In this document: piece by piece, positions 29,333 to 37,496 of the stretch | Position numbering within the stretch: position 1 is the stretch's first letter | How the letters are laid out: every line of letters starts with the position of its first letter | Assembly (NCBI GenBank): GCA_021798955.1 | Contig: JAJZBK010000006.1 | Coordinates: 1-51,930, forward strand | Direction: 5' to 3' | Origin: Actinomycetes bacterium | Lineage (GTDB): Bacteria; Actinomycetota; Acidimicrobiia; Acidimicrobiales; RAAP-2 | Length of the DNA stretch: 51,930 bases | Notes under the pieces: model-generated | What the model was told of the DNA's origin: nothing | The model's input: the letters and a program-made list of their open reading frames with translations, nothing else | Database searches by the model: none | Translations under genes and position numbers: made by a program

Positions 29333-30118
29333 GTGGCGCCCTCCGACGTGCAGGTTCCCGGCGACGCCCACGAGTGGGTGAGCTTCGCCGACCCCGACGA
29401 CGAGCGGACCTGGCTCTTCGACGTGACCTTCTTGCTCAGCGGCTGGTCCTGCATCTACGGGCGCGGCTGCCAGGGCGTGCTGACGGCCCCCGCCGCCGAG
29501 CGAGGCGAGGGCTGTTGCTCCTACGGTGCCCACTTCACCGGGCCCGAGGACGCCGCTCGCGTCTCAAAGGTCGCCCGGTCGCTTGGCCCCGACCTCTGGC
29601 AGTTCCGGGGCCGAGCTCGCAACGGGGTCGTCAAGACGCTCCCGAGCGGCGACCTCGCCACCCGCCTTGCCGACGGGGCGTGCATCTTCCTCAACCGGCC
29701 GGGGTTCCCCAGCGGGGCCGGCTGCGCACTGCACCACGCCGCCGCCCGGACCGGACGGAGCCACGTCGAGACCAAGCCCGACGTGTGCTGGCAGCTCCCC
29801 TTGCGCCGCGAGGACGAGACCGCGCCGGACGGCCGCGTGACCTCTGTGGTCCGTCAGTGGGACCGTCGCCACTGGGGCGACGGCGGCGACGCCTTCCACT
29901 GGTGGTGCACCGAGGCCCCCGAGGCGTTCCACAGCGACCAGCCCGTCTACCAGTCGATGGCTGCGGAGCTCGAGGCCCTGGTGGGCCCGGCCGTGCACAG
30001 GCTCCTCGTCGCCTACCTCGACGCTCGGAGCAGTCCGAGCACCAGGCCGACTCGTGCCGAGAGCGTCCCGGTGGCCGTCACACCGCTTGCCCACCCGGTC
30101 GTGCGCCACCAGTCCTGA
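29333..30118 (+). CDS. Cys-rich conserved protein, possibly YkgJ-like metal-binding
   Basis: I do not know the function of this 261-residue protein. It has a strongly patterned Cys set: CIYGRGC and GEGCC in the first third, then a CIFLNRPGFPSGAGCALHH block, a CW, and WWC. The CIFL...GxxCxxH pattern recalls YkgJ-type putative zinc/iron-binding proteins. A WLFDVTFLLS segment near residue 27 is not long enough for a clear membrane helix. The GTG at 29333 is chosen because CATCAT lies six bases before it and because residues upstream are Arg-rich read-through of the YceI gene. The last 30 residues are poorly ordered. Confidence 0.72.
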   Translation: MAPSDVQVPGDAHEWVSFADPDDERTWLFDVTFLLSGWSCIYGRGCQGVLTAPAAERGEGCCSYGAHFTGPEDAARVSKVARSLGPDLWQFRGRARNGVVKTLPSGDLATRLADGACIFLNRPGFPSGAGCALHHAAARTGRSHVETKPDVCWQLPLRREDETAPDGRVTSVVRQWDRRHWGDGGDAFHWWCTEAPEAFHSDQPVYQSMAAELEALVGPAVHRLLVAYLDARSSPSTRPTRAESVPVAVTPLAHPVVRHQS

Positions 30119-30196
30119 CGCCCACGAGGTCCGACGGGCGCCAGGCCCGACGAGCCCGCCACCGCCTGACCGCGTGCGACGACGAGCAGTCGACGG

Positions 30197-30400
30197 CTAG
30201 TCGTCCAACGGGTCGCCGTCGCGGGACTCCGGTGCCACCGTGCCGACGATCTCCGCGTACTCGTCCTCCGGGGCCAGGCACCACGAGGCGTGCTCGTCGT
30301 CCGGCTCGGCACCACACTCCGGACAGCGCCGTTCCGAGGTCGCGACCGACCGCTTCAAGCTTCGAGCCTCTTCGAACCGGCGATGGCGACCCTTCTTCAC
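30197..30400 (-). CDS. Small zinc-ribbon-like protein
   Basis: This 67-residue protein has a basic N-terminus (VKKGRHRRFEEARSLKR), then a probable metal site C26-P-E-C29 followed by H37 and C41 (HASWC), then an acidic tail ending DGDPLDD. Such small treble-clef/ribbon proteins are common in actinobacteria, with unknown roles. The GTG at 30400 has AAGGAG eight bases upstream, which supports it over the GTG at 30409. A TACACT box at 30484-30489 on the same strand could be its -10, giving a leader of about 75 nt. Confidence 0.65.
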   Translation of the reverse strand: MKKGRHRRFEEARSLKRSVATSERRCPECGAEPDDEHASWCLAPEDEYAEIVGTVAPESRDGDPLDD

Positions 30401-30537
30401 CGCACCCACTCCTTGCCCCAGCCACAGGCCACACCCAGACGACGAACGGGACAGGGCCTACCTCCACCACCAGCCCTTCCTGCAGTGTAGTGCTCCGCTT
30501 GACTGGCCGCGTCGCGGCCTTCGGCCGGGCCTGGCGG

Positions 30538-30543
30538 TACCAT
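30538..30543 (+). promoter_or_regulatory. Putative leaderless -10 box
   Basis: TACCAT ends six bases before the GTG of the 80-residue ORF at 30550. Confidence 0.45.
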
Positions 30544-30549
30544 CGAGGC

Positions 30550-30792
30550 GTGGCCGACACCTTCGACCCCGCCGCCATGGTCCTGCGCTTCCAAGACCGC
30601 GCTCGGGCCGTGCGCGAGCGACGGCTCCCCCCGGTCGAGGGCGTCGAGCGCCAGCGCCTGCGTCAGCAGGCGCAACTGGACTACCAGGACTTCGCCATGC
30701 TGGGCGACGCCGAAGTGGAGCTCGTCGACGGCATCCTCACCCTGCGGGTCGACCTCCGACCCCGACCGGAGCCCAACCCGCCCGACCGCTGA
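30550..30792 (+). CDS. Small hypothetical protein
   Basis: This 80-residue protein is mostly helical and charged: AAMVLRFQDRARAVRERRLPP then GVERQRLRQQAQLDYQDFAML. It ends in a short acidic strand and a Pro/Arg-rich tail. It has no membrane segment or metal motif, and I do not recognise the family. The GTG start with TACCAT six bases upstream supports expression. It is divergent from the zinc-ribbon gene and convergent with the flavin reductase-like gene. Confidence 0.55.
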   Translation: MADTFDPAAMVLRFQDRARAVRERRLPPVEGVERQRLRQQAQLDYQDFAMLGDAEVELVDGILTLRVDLRPRPEPNPPDR

Positions 30793-30826
30793 CGGCTGCT
30801 GCCGCTTGGGAGCAGGCGGCGCCCCG

Positions 30827-31396
30827 TCAGCCCCCGTAGTGCATCCTCGTGTCCTCCATGCGCAACGGCGCACCGGCCTCGGCCGCTCCTGGTGCCTCGG
30901 TCGGCCCCCCCACGGCCACCACGTCGCCGACCAGGAGGTGGTGACTACCGAGGTCGAGACGATCGGTGACCCGGCAGGCCAACCATGCCCAGGCCCCAGC
31001 CAGCACCGGCACGTCACCGGTGACCACGACCACGGGCTCGCCGGCAAGCGCGGTCGGCGTCCCGTCGGGACCGACCTCGACCTCCGACACCGGCTTGGCG
31101 AAGCGACGGACCACCGCCCGCTGCGACCGCTCCAGCAACGACACGGCGAACCGCTCCGAGCGACCCGCCAGCTCGAGGGTCACCGCGCCCGCTTCGACCG
31201 ACACGGCAAGCCGAGGCGGAGCAGTCGCCACTTGGACGACCCAGCTCGCCGTCATCAGGTTCCACCGGCCGTCGGCCGCCGTGCCCACCAGGTAGAGGCC
31301 GGTCGGCATCGCCCAGAGGACTCGGCGACGCACCCGCTGCGTCTGCTCGGCCTCGTCCTCTGGCCCCTCTGGCCCCCTTGGCAGTGCTGGCGTCAT
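30827..31396 (-). CDS. Flavin reductase-like (FMN-binding split barrel) protein
   Basis: This 189-residue protein has the flavin reductase-like domain at about 20-165. The typical blocks are MPTGLYLVGTAADGRWNLMTASWVVQVATAPPRLAVSV, FAVSLLERSQRAVVRRFAKP, LAGAWAWLACRVTDRLDLGSHHLLVGDVVA. Such proteins bind FMN and supply reduced flavin to a monooxygenase or reduce other substrates; no partner oxygenase is adjacent. The ATG at 31396 overlaps the lipoprotein stop by four bases, so the two are coupled. Confidence 0.86.
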   Translation of the reverse strand: MTPALPRGPEGPEDEAEQTQRVRRRVLWAMPTGLYLVGTAADGRWNLMTASWVVQVATAPPRLAVSVEAGAVTLELAGRSERFAVSLLERSQRAVVRRFAKPVSEVEVGPDGTPTALAGEPVVVVTGDVPVLAGAWAWLACRVTDRLDLGSHHLLVGDVVAVGGPTEAPGAAEAGAPLRMEDTRMHYGG

Positions 31397-31956
31397 CCGG
31401 CAAAGGGGTCGCTGCCCGAACCCGGGGGCAGGGTGGTAGTGGTGGTGGAGGGGACGTGGCCGGTGATGGCCGTCACCCGGCGGACCGCCTGCTCGAGGAG
31501 GGCGAGGCCGGCGGCGCGGTTGGCAGCCGATCGCGCCAGTTGGGAGCGGCCGCCACCTGCGGCCTGCTCGCACTCGACGCCTGCGTCGAACTCGTGGGTG
31601 TAGGCCCGGTCGAGCAGCTCCGTGAGCTGCTGGTCCGGCGTGGGCAGGTTGCCGTGGCCCGTTGCCGCATCGGTGGCCAGCAGGTCACAGACGGCGCGAA
31701 CCTCGGCGGGCGAGTCGTGCCGGGCCAAGGCGCTAGCCACGTTGCGATTGTCCACCTCGAGCTCCCCGATGGTCGCTCCGCCCGACCCCGAGGTCATCCA
31801 GGTGGTCACCCGTTGTGCGGGGCTGCCGACGTTCTCGGCCGCCGTGCAGCCAGCCAACGCCACGGCGACGGCCACCACCACGGCCAGGGGCCCCGCCCTC
31901 CGGAGACGGCGGCGCGGCCGTCGATCGCGGCACCGGGCCGTCTCGTCGAGCGCCAC
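31393..31956 (-). CDS. Putative lipoprotein
   Basis: This 187-residue exported protein has an Arg-rich n-region (RRPRRRLRR), a hydrophobic core and a lipobox ALAGC at about residue 37, so lipid attachment to Cys is predicted. The mature part is Ala-rich and helical, resembling a ferritin-like four-helix bundle (VASALARHDSPAEVRAVC, LLDRAYTHEFDAGVECEQ), but the similarity is too weak for a call. The Thr-rich stretch STTTTTLPPGSGS near the end is probably flexible. The GTG at 31956 is chosen because TACACT lies seven bases upstream; a GTG at 31983 is in the same frame. The function is unknown. Confidence 0.72.
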   Translation of the reverse strand: MALDETARCRDRRPRRRLRRAGPLAVVVAVAVALAGCTAAENVGSPAQRVTTWMTSGSGGATIGELEVDNRNVASALARHDSPAEVRAVCDLLATDAATGHGNLPTPDQQLTELLDRAYTHEFDAGVECEQAAGGGRSQLARSAANRAAGLALLEQAVRRVTAITGHVPSTTTTTLPPGSGSDPFAG

Positions 31957-31963
31957 GCCACGC

Positions 31964-31969
31964 AGTGTA
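31964..31969 (-). promoter_or_regulatory. Putative leaderless -10 box of the lipoprotein gene
   Basis: TACACT on the minus strand ends seven bases before the GTG at 31956. Confidence 0.5.
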
Positions 31970-32011
31970 CGGGCCCCCGGCACCAGCTCCGCCCGACGCG
32001 GCCCCGGCGCT

Positions 32012-33289
32012 TCAGGCCAGCTCGACGAGGTGGTACTCGCGCTTGCCGCGCCGGACCACTACGTAGCGTCCGGCGAGCACGTCGTCCTCGGTGAGGCACC
32101 GGTCGGGGTCGGTCTCACGCCGGTCGTTGAGGTAGCACCCACCCTGCTCGACGGTCGTGCGCGCCCGCGTGCGCGAGGGGGCGATCCCTGCGGTGACGAG
32201 GAGGTCTACCAGGGGCAGTCGCCCGAGTGCATCGCGGGCCAGAGTCGTCGTGGGCGCCTCGGCAAGCACCTCGAGCAGCGACCGCTCGTCGAGGTCGGCC
32301 AACCGTCCCGAGTAGAGCGCCTCGGCGGCGCGTTCGACCCTCGTCGTCTCGTCCTGGCCGTGGACGAGCGCACAGACCGCCCGGGCCAGGGCCCGGGCTG
32401 CCTCGCGCCGCTCGGGGTGGGTCCGGAGCGCATCGTCGAGACCGAGGAGCTCGTCGCGGTCGAGGAAGGTGAAGAACCTCAGGTAGGAGCCGACGACGGC
32501 GTCCTCGCTCCGCAGGAAGAACTGGTAAAGCGCATAGGGACTGGTGCGGGCGGCGTCGAGCCACACCGTGCCCGTCTCGGTCTTGCCGAACTTCGTCCCG
32601 TCGGCCTTGACGACGAGCGGCGAGGTGAGCCCCCACACCTCGGCCTGCCGCGTCCGGCGCACCAGGTCGACACCCATGGTGATGTTCCCCCACTGGTCGC
32701 TCCCCCCGATCTGCAGCCGGCAGTCGTGCTCGTCGTAGAGGTGACGGAAGTCGTACGCCTGCAGGAGCATGTAGCTGAACTCGGTGTACGAGATGCCCTG
32801 CCCCTCGCGATCGAGCCGGGACCGTACCGACTCCTTGGCGACCATCTGGCCGACGGTGAACTGCTTGCCGACGTCGCGCAAGAAGTCGACCAGGCCGAGC
32901 GAGCCAAGCCAGGCAGCATTGTCGAGCAGCAGTGCCCGGTCGTCCCCCGGCGCCTCGAAGTCGAGGAACCGGACGAGCTGCCCCCGGATGCTTGCCACGT
33001 TGGCCGCCAGCTCGTCGACCGACAACAGGGTCCGCTCCTCCGACTTCCCGCCAGGGTCGCCGATGAAGCCCGTCCCGCCACCGGCGAGCGCGATGGGTCG
33101 GTGACCGGCGAGCTGCAGGCGCCGCAGTGTGCACAGTTGGAGCAGGTTCCCCACGTGCAAGCTGTCCGAGGTCGGATCGAAGCCCCCATAGACGGTCAGG
33201 TGCTCGGCGTCGAGGCGGGCGAGGAGCGACGGGTCGGTCACCTGGTGCACGAGGCCACGGAAGCGGAGGTCGTCGGCGAGGCCGGGCAT
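32012..33289 (-). CDS. tyrS: Tyrosyl-tRNA synthetase
   Basis: This 425-residue class I synthetase charges tRNA-Tyr. The HIGH-like motif is SLHVGNLLQL, the KMSKS-like motif is KFGKTETGTVWLD, and the tyrosine-binding GGSDQWGNI and YTEFSYMLLQAYDF blocks are present. The C-terminal S4 RNA-binding domain appears as SRTRARTTVEQGGCYLNDRR. The length is normal. ATG 33289 gives the family start (LADDLRFRGLVHQVTD). It is divergent from the carotenoid oxygenase gene. I see no T-box leader. Confidence 0.97.
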   Translation of the reverse strand: MPGLADDLRFRGLVHQVTDPSLLARLDAEHLTVYGGFDPTSDSLHVGNLLQLCTLRRLQLAGHRPIALAGGGTGFIGDPGGKSEERTLLSVDELAANVASIRGQLVRFLDFEAPGDDRALLLDNAAWLGSLGLVDFLRDVGKQFTVGQMVAKESVRSRLDREGQGISYTEFSYMLLQAYDFRHLYDEHDCRLQIGGSDQWGNITMGVDLVRRTRQAEVWGLTSPLVVKADGTKFGKTETGTVWLDAARTSPYALYQFFLRSEDAVVGSYLRFFTFLDRDELLGLDDALRTHPERREAARALARAVCALVHGQDETTRVERAAEALYSGRLADLDERSLLEVLAEAPTTTLARDALGRLPLVDLLVTAGIAPSRTRARTTVEQGGCYLNDRRETDPDRCLTEDDVLAGRYVVVRRGKREYHLVELA

Positions 33290-33398
33290 CCGCCCAGCCT
33301 GCCACGGGCCGGAGGAGCCCTCGGCCAGTGCGAGCGCCGGTACGCTTTTTGTGGCCCCGGCCGGGACACCACCAGTGGAGACCACCTCAGGAGACGAC

Positions 33399-34733
33399 GT
33401 GGGCAACCCCTATCTCGAGGGCCCCTTCGCCCCAGTGCGCGAGGAGCGCACCGACGACCACGAGCTGCCCATGGAGGGAGCGCTGCCCCCCGGGCTCGAC
33501 GGCCGGCTGCTGCGGATCGGCCCGAACCCGGCCACGACCCCGGCCGACCCGGACCGCTACCACTGGCTCAGCGGCGACGGCATGGTGCACGCCGTCGACC
33601 TCGCCGACGGGCGGGCGGTGGGCTACCGCAACCGCTTCGTCCGCACCCAAGCCCTGGCCCGACAGGCCGGCACCCCGGCTCCCCGGGGTCCGCGCGGTCC
33701 CGTCGACGGGCCGGCCAACGCCAACGTCGTACACCACGCCGGCATGCTCCTCGCCCTCGACGGCGTCGGGCTCCCACTCGCCCTCGGCGCCGACCTGACC
33801 ACCGCCCGGGTGCACGACTTCGACGGTGGCCTCACCTCACCGGTGGCCCCGCACCCCAAGCGGGACCTGGACGGCGGGCTGGTGCTGGTCGGGTCCGACG
33901 TGTTCGGACCGCCGTTCCTCAGGACGCACCTCGTCGACCGCGACGGCCGCCTGGTGCGCAGCGACGACATCGACGTGGGCCGTGCCACGCTCGTCCACGA
34001 CGTCGGCCTGACCAGTCGCTCCCTCGTCCTCTTCGACCTGCCGGTGGTCTTCGACCTAGGCCTGGCCGCCAGATCAGGTGCCATGCCCTACCGTTGGATG
34101 CCCGACCTCGGGGCACGGGTCGGCGTCGTCGACCGCCGCGGCGGCGCCGACGTCCGCTGGTTGCCGGTGGAGCCGTGCTTCGTCTCCCATGTCGTCAACG
34201 CCTACGACGACGGGGACGACGTCGTCGTCGACCTGGTCCACTACGCCTCGGCGTTCGAGGGTCCCGACGAGCACTCGAGCACCACGACCGGCCTCCTCAC
34301 CCGGTGGCGGCTATCTGTCGCCGGACGGGTGTCCGCCGAGCAGCTGGACGACCGACCCGTCGAGCTGCCCCGCACTGCCGAGGACGTCCAGGGGCGTCCG
34401 TACCGCTACGCCTACGGCGTCCTCTCCGACGACCAGTCGACGCCTGCCCCGACCCCGACCGCGCTCGTCAAGTACGACCTGGCCCGCGACGAGTCGGCTC
34501 GCTTCGCTCCGGGGCCCGGCCGAATCCCCTCCGAGGCGATCTTCGTCCCGGCAGTTGACGGTCGGGGCGAGGACGAAGGCTGGGTCCTGACGGTGGTCGA
34601 GGACCTGGCACGGGGGGCCAGCGACCTCGTCGTGCTCGACGCCACCTCGTTCTCCGGCCCCCCGGTTGCCACCGTCCACCTCCCCGCTCGAGTTCCGCTC
34701 GGCCTGCACGGAACGTGGCTACCTGCCGGCTGA
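33399..34733 (+). CDS. Carotenoid cleavage oxygenase (RPE65 family)
   Basis: This 444-residue non-heme iron oxygenase probably splits a carotenoid or another polyene double bond. The four iron-ligand His motifs are visible: PVAPHPKRD, LVHDVGLTSR, FVSHVVNAYDDG and PLGLHGTWLP. The beginning NPYLEGPFAPVREE and GRLLRIGPNP, and the SEAIFVP glutamate block, are also standard. GTG 33399 is preferred because AGGAG lies six bases upstream; GTGs at 33351 and 33375 are in frame. TACGCT at 33341 could be its -10, with a leader near 45 nt. No carotenoid biosynthesis gene is in the window. Confidence 0.9.
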   Translation: MGNPYLEGPFAPVREERTDDHELPMEGALPPGLDGRLLRIGPNPATTPADPDRYHWLSGDGMVHAVDLADGRAVGYRNRFVRTQALARQAGTPAPRGPRGPVDGPANANVVHHAGMLLALDGVGLPLALGADLTTARVHDFDGGLTSPVAPHPKRDLDGGLVLVGSDVFGPPFLRTHLVDRDGRLVRSDDIDVGRATLVHDVGLTSRSLVLFDLPVVFDLGLAARSGAMPYRWMPDLGARVGVVDRRGGADVRWLPVEPCFVSHVVNAYDDGDDVVVDLVHYASAFEGPDEHSSTTTGLLTRWRLSVAGRVSAEQLDDRPVELPRTAEDVQGRPYRYAYGVLSDDQSTPAPTPTALVKYDLARDESARFAPGPGRIPSEAIFVPAVDGRGEDEGWVLTVVEDLARGASDLVVLDATSFSGPPVATVHLPARVPLGLHGTWLPAG

Positions 34734-34787
34734 GCTGCTGCCGACGGCCAGCTGCCCGCTGAACCGCTGCCCGCTGAACCGCTGCTG

Positions 34788-36572
34788 CTACCCGCCGAGC
34801 TGGTCGACGGCGGCGACAACGGCCGAGACGACGGCCTCGTGGACGACGACGTTCTCGGTCCGGCCGGGGAGCCGGACCGCGATGACGTGCACCCCAGGCG
34901 CTCCGACCGTGCCGGCCAACGCGTCGACGAGCGCCCGCTCCCCGTCGTCCGGCCCGATCGACGTGGTGGCGAGCCCGAAGCCCGCGGCAACAGCGGCCAC
35001 GTCGACGCCGCGGGGGGTTCCAAAGAGCGTTTCGAACCGCTCGGCGCCCAACCGCTGGGCCTGCGACAAGAAGGAGAAGATGCCGCCACCGCCGTTGTCG
35101 GCCACCACCACCGTGCACGACGCGCCCCGTTCGCCGAGCCCGCCGGGGGCGTGGTGCCCTTCGAGGGCCGACACGTCGTGGAGGAAGGCCACATCTCCGA
35201 CCAGGGCGACCGTCGGGCGCCCCCCGGCCCAAGCGACCCCGATCGCCGTCGAGACGACGCCGTCGATGCCGTTGGCGCCACGATTGGCCAAGATCCGCGG
35301 CGCTCGTTCTCGCACCGGAGCGAACGCCTCGACGTCCCGCACGGGCATCGAGGAGGACACCACGAGGTGTGCCTCCTCCCCGAGCGCGTCGACGAGGCGG
35401 TAGGCCAGGGCGGGCTCGGTCAGCGGACCTCGCCCGCACTGCTCGGCGATCACCGACCGGGCCACCTGCTCGGCTCGCTCCCACGCCTCGGCCCACCCGG
35501 CCACCTGCTCCACCTGGCCGTCCCGAGCCCGGACCACGGCACGGCACAGTGCACCCGGGTCGCAGGAGACGAGCTCGCCGGCTACGTGGGCAGGGTCGGC
35601 CCAACGAGCGCTGGCGTCCGCCACCACCAGTTGGGCACCCCCTCGGACGGCGTCCGCCACGAAGGTCTCGACGGCACGGGAGGCCCACGGGCCACCCAGG
35701 CGCACGATGAGGTCGGGACGGTGCGAGGCCACGAAGCCACCGGCGCGCACGAGGGAGTCGGCCATGGCGACGACGCCGGCGCGCTCGACGCGCACCCCCG
35801 AGCGCGGGTCGGCGAGGACGGGCCACCCGGCCAGTCGGGCCAGACCGAGCACGGCGTCGGGGTCTCCGCAACCGGACCCGGCCACGATCAGCCCGCGCCG
35901 GCCGGCCAGGGCTTCCGCCAGCCGCTCGACGGCTCCCTCCGGGGGGGCTGGCCACCGGTCGCGCCGGTGGAACGGCTCGCCGCCGGGGCGGCCGGGTGGG
36001 ACGCCGCCGGCAGCGGCGTCCCCGAGCAACGGTTCCCGCAGCGGGACGTTGAGATGGACCGGACCGGGGCCGGAGCGAGACGAGACCGCCTCGGCAACCG
36101 CCCGAGAGGCAATCGACCGCCACGCCGGTCGCCCGGCGACGTCAGGCACGCCCGTGTCGACGAACCAGCGGACGGACCGCCCGTAGAGGTAGGCCTGGTC
36201 GATCGTCTGGGGGGCACCGACGTCCCGGAGCTCGACGGGCCGGTCGGCGGTGCAGACGAGCAACGGGACCCCGGCGAGGTCGGCCTCGACGACTGCGGCA
36301 TGGGCCTCGGCGGCGGCCGTGCCACTGGTGGTCACCAGCACGGCCGGCCGGCCGGTGGCAAGCCCTGCACCCAGGGCGACGAAGGCCGCCGAACGCTCGT
36401 CGACCCGGACGAGGACGTCGACGCCGGGGTGGTCGGCGAGGGCGAGGGCAAGGGGCGTCGAGCGCGAACCGGGGCAGACGACCGCCCGCCAGGCGCCGGC
36501 GCGGACCAGCTCGTCGGCCACGGTGGCGGCGAAGGCTGCCTGGACGTCCTCTGGGCGCGGCGGCTCAGGCAT
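34788..36572 (-). CDS. menD: 2-succinyl-5-enolpyruvyl-6-hydroxy-3-cyclohexene-1-carboxylate synthase
   Basis: This 594-residue thiamine-diphosphate enzyme adds 2-oxoglutarate-derived succinyl to isochorismate in menaquinone synthesis. The catalytic-type Glu region reads VRVDERSAAFVALG, followed by PAVLVTTSGTAAAE and TADRPVELRDVGAPQTIDQ. The C-terminal TPP domain has NRGANGIDGVVSTAIG and GDVAFLHDVSALEG with ADNGGGGIFSFL. ATG 36572 is nine bases after AAGGGG. It is divergent from menH, whose product acts next. A longer start at 36633 would overlap menH. Confidence 0.96.
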   Translation of the reverse strand: MPEPPRPEDVQAAFAATVADELVRAGAWRAVVCPGSRSTPLALALADHPGVDVLVRVDERSAAFVALGAGLATGRPAVLVTTSGTAAAEAHAAVVEADLAGVPLLVCTADRPVELRDVGAPQTIDQAYLYGRSVRWFVDTGVPDVAGRPAWRSIASRAVAEAVSSRSGPGPVHLNVPLREPLLGDAAAGGVPPGRPGGEPFHRRDRWPAPPEGAVERLAEALAGRRGLIVAGSGCGDPDAVLGLARLAGWPVLADPRSGVRVERAGVVAMADSLVRAGGFVASHRPDLIVRLGGPWASRAVETFVADAVRGGAQLVVADASARWADPAHVAGELVSCDPGALCRAVVRARDGQVEQVAGWAEAWERAEQVARSVIAEQCGRGPLTEPALAYRLVDALGEEAHLVVSSSMPVRDVEAFAPVRERAPRILANRGANGIDGVVSTAIGVAWAGGRPTVALVGDVAFLHDVSALEGHHAPGGLGERGASCTVVVADNGGGGIFSFLSQAQRLGAERFETLFGTPRGVDVAAVAAGFGLATTSIGPDDGERALVDALAGTVGAPGVHVIAVRLPGRTENVVVHEAVVSAVVAAVDQLGG

Positions 36573-36616
36573 ACCGAGACGCCCCTTGCGCTGGTCCGCC
36601 CGGACCGACGGCTCGG

Positions 36617-36622
36617 TACGCT
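36617..36622 (+). promoter_or_regulatory. Putative leaderless -10 box of menH
   Basis: TACGCT ends eight bases before the menH ATG in the 58-bp menD-menH divergent gap. Confidence 0.42.
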
Positions 36623-36630
36623 CGTCGGCC

Positions 36631-37446
36631 ATGGCACCGCCACGCTCGACCGCGACAACCGGGCCACCGGCGGACCGGCTGGCCGCCGATCGACGGGGGA
36701 CGACCGGCCCGCGGCTCGTGCTCGCCCACGGGTTCACCCAGACCCGGGGAGCCTGGGGACCGGTGGCCGACGACCTGGCCTCCGACCACCGGCTCGTCCT
36801 CGTCGACCTTCCCGGCCACGGCGGCTCCTCCGGAGTCGCCGCCGACCTCCCGAGGGGTGCGCGGCTCCTCGCCGACGCCGGCGGTGCGGGCTCCTACCTC
36901 GGCTACTCGATGGGCGGGCGCTTCTGCCTCCACCTCGCCCTGCGCACCCCCGAACTGGTGGACCGGCTCGTGCTGGTGTCCACCACCGCGGGGATGGCCG
37001 ACGCCGACGAGCGGGCTGCCCGCCGAGCTGCCGACGAGGCGCTGGCCGACGAGCTCGACCCGCCAGGGGCGGACCCGGCAGGCGACGCCGAGCGCCGAGA
37101 CGCCTTCCTGCGTCGTTGGCTCGCCCAGCCGCTCTTCGCCTCGCTCCCGCCCGAGGTCGGCGCGCTCTCCGAGCGACGGCGAAACACGGCCGCCGGCCTC
37201 GCGTCGAGCCTGCGGCTGGCCGGGACGGGTACCCAACTGCCCCTGTGGGAAGAGCTGGCGGGCCTCGCCATGCCAGTGCTGGTGATCACCGGCGCCGAGG
37301 ACGCCAAGTTCGACGCCATCGCCCGTCGCATGGTGGCGGCGATCGGCCCGAACGCTGCCCACGTCACCGTCCCTCGCGCCGGGCACGCCGTGCACCTCGA
37401 ACGCCCAGGGGACGTGGCTGCCGCCATCCGGGCCTTCGGCGCCTGA
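36631..37446 (+). CDS. menH: Alpha/beta hydrolase, probably SHCHC synthase
   Basis: This 271-residue protein is divergent from menD. The alpha/beta-hydrolase features are VLAHGFTQTRGAWGPVADDL, VDLPGHGGSSG, the nucleophile elbow GYSMGGRFCLHLALR, MPVLVITGAEDAKFDAI with the acid, and RAGHAVHLERP with the catalytic His. The LPGHG, GYSMGGR and FTQTRGAW combination is characteristic of MenH, which eliminates pyruvate from the MenD product. Context next to menD supports this; another esterase role cannot be ruled out by motifs alone. Confidence 0.87.
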   Translation: MAPPRSTATTGPPADRLAADRRGTTGPRLVLAHGFTQTRGAWGPVADDLASDHRLVLVDLPGHGGSSGVAADLPRGARLLADAGGAGSYLGYSMGGRFCLHLALRTPELVDRLVLVSTTAGMADADERAARRAADEALADELDPPGADPAGDAERRDAFLRRWLAQPLFASLPPEVGALSERRRNTAAGLASSLRLAGTGTQLPLWEELAGLAMPVLVITGAEDAKFDAIARRMVAAIGPNAAHVTVPRAGHAVHLERPGDVAAAIRAFGA

Positions 37447-37455
37447 GACCGGCGC

Positions 37456-37474
37456 CTCCCGCCGCGACCGGGAG
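37456..37474. terminator. Short hairpin between menH and menA
   Basis: CTCCCG (37456-37461) pairs with CGGGAG (37469-37474) over a 7-base loop, between two convergent genes. There is no T-tract; it is weak. Confidence 0.4.
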
Positions 37475-37496
37475 CCTCGGCGAGCCCACGCCCCCG

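Noticed and set aside
32012-33350. T-box leader before tyrS
   Set aside because: The short upstream region lacks the T-box core sequence, and tyrS in actinobacteria is not usually T-box controlled.
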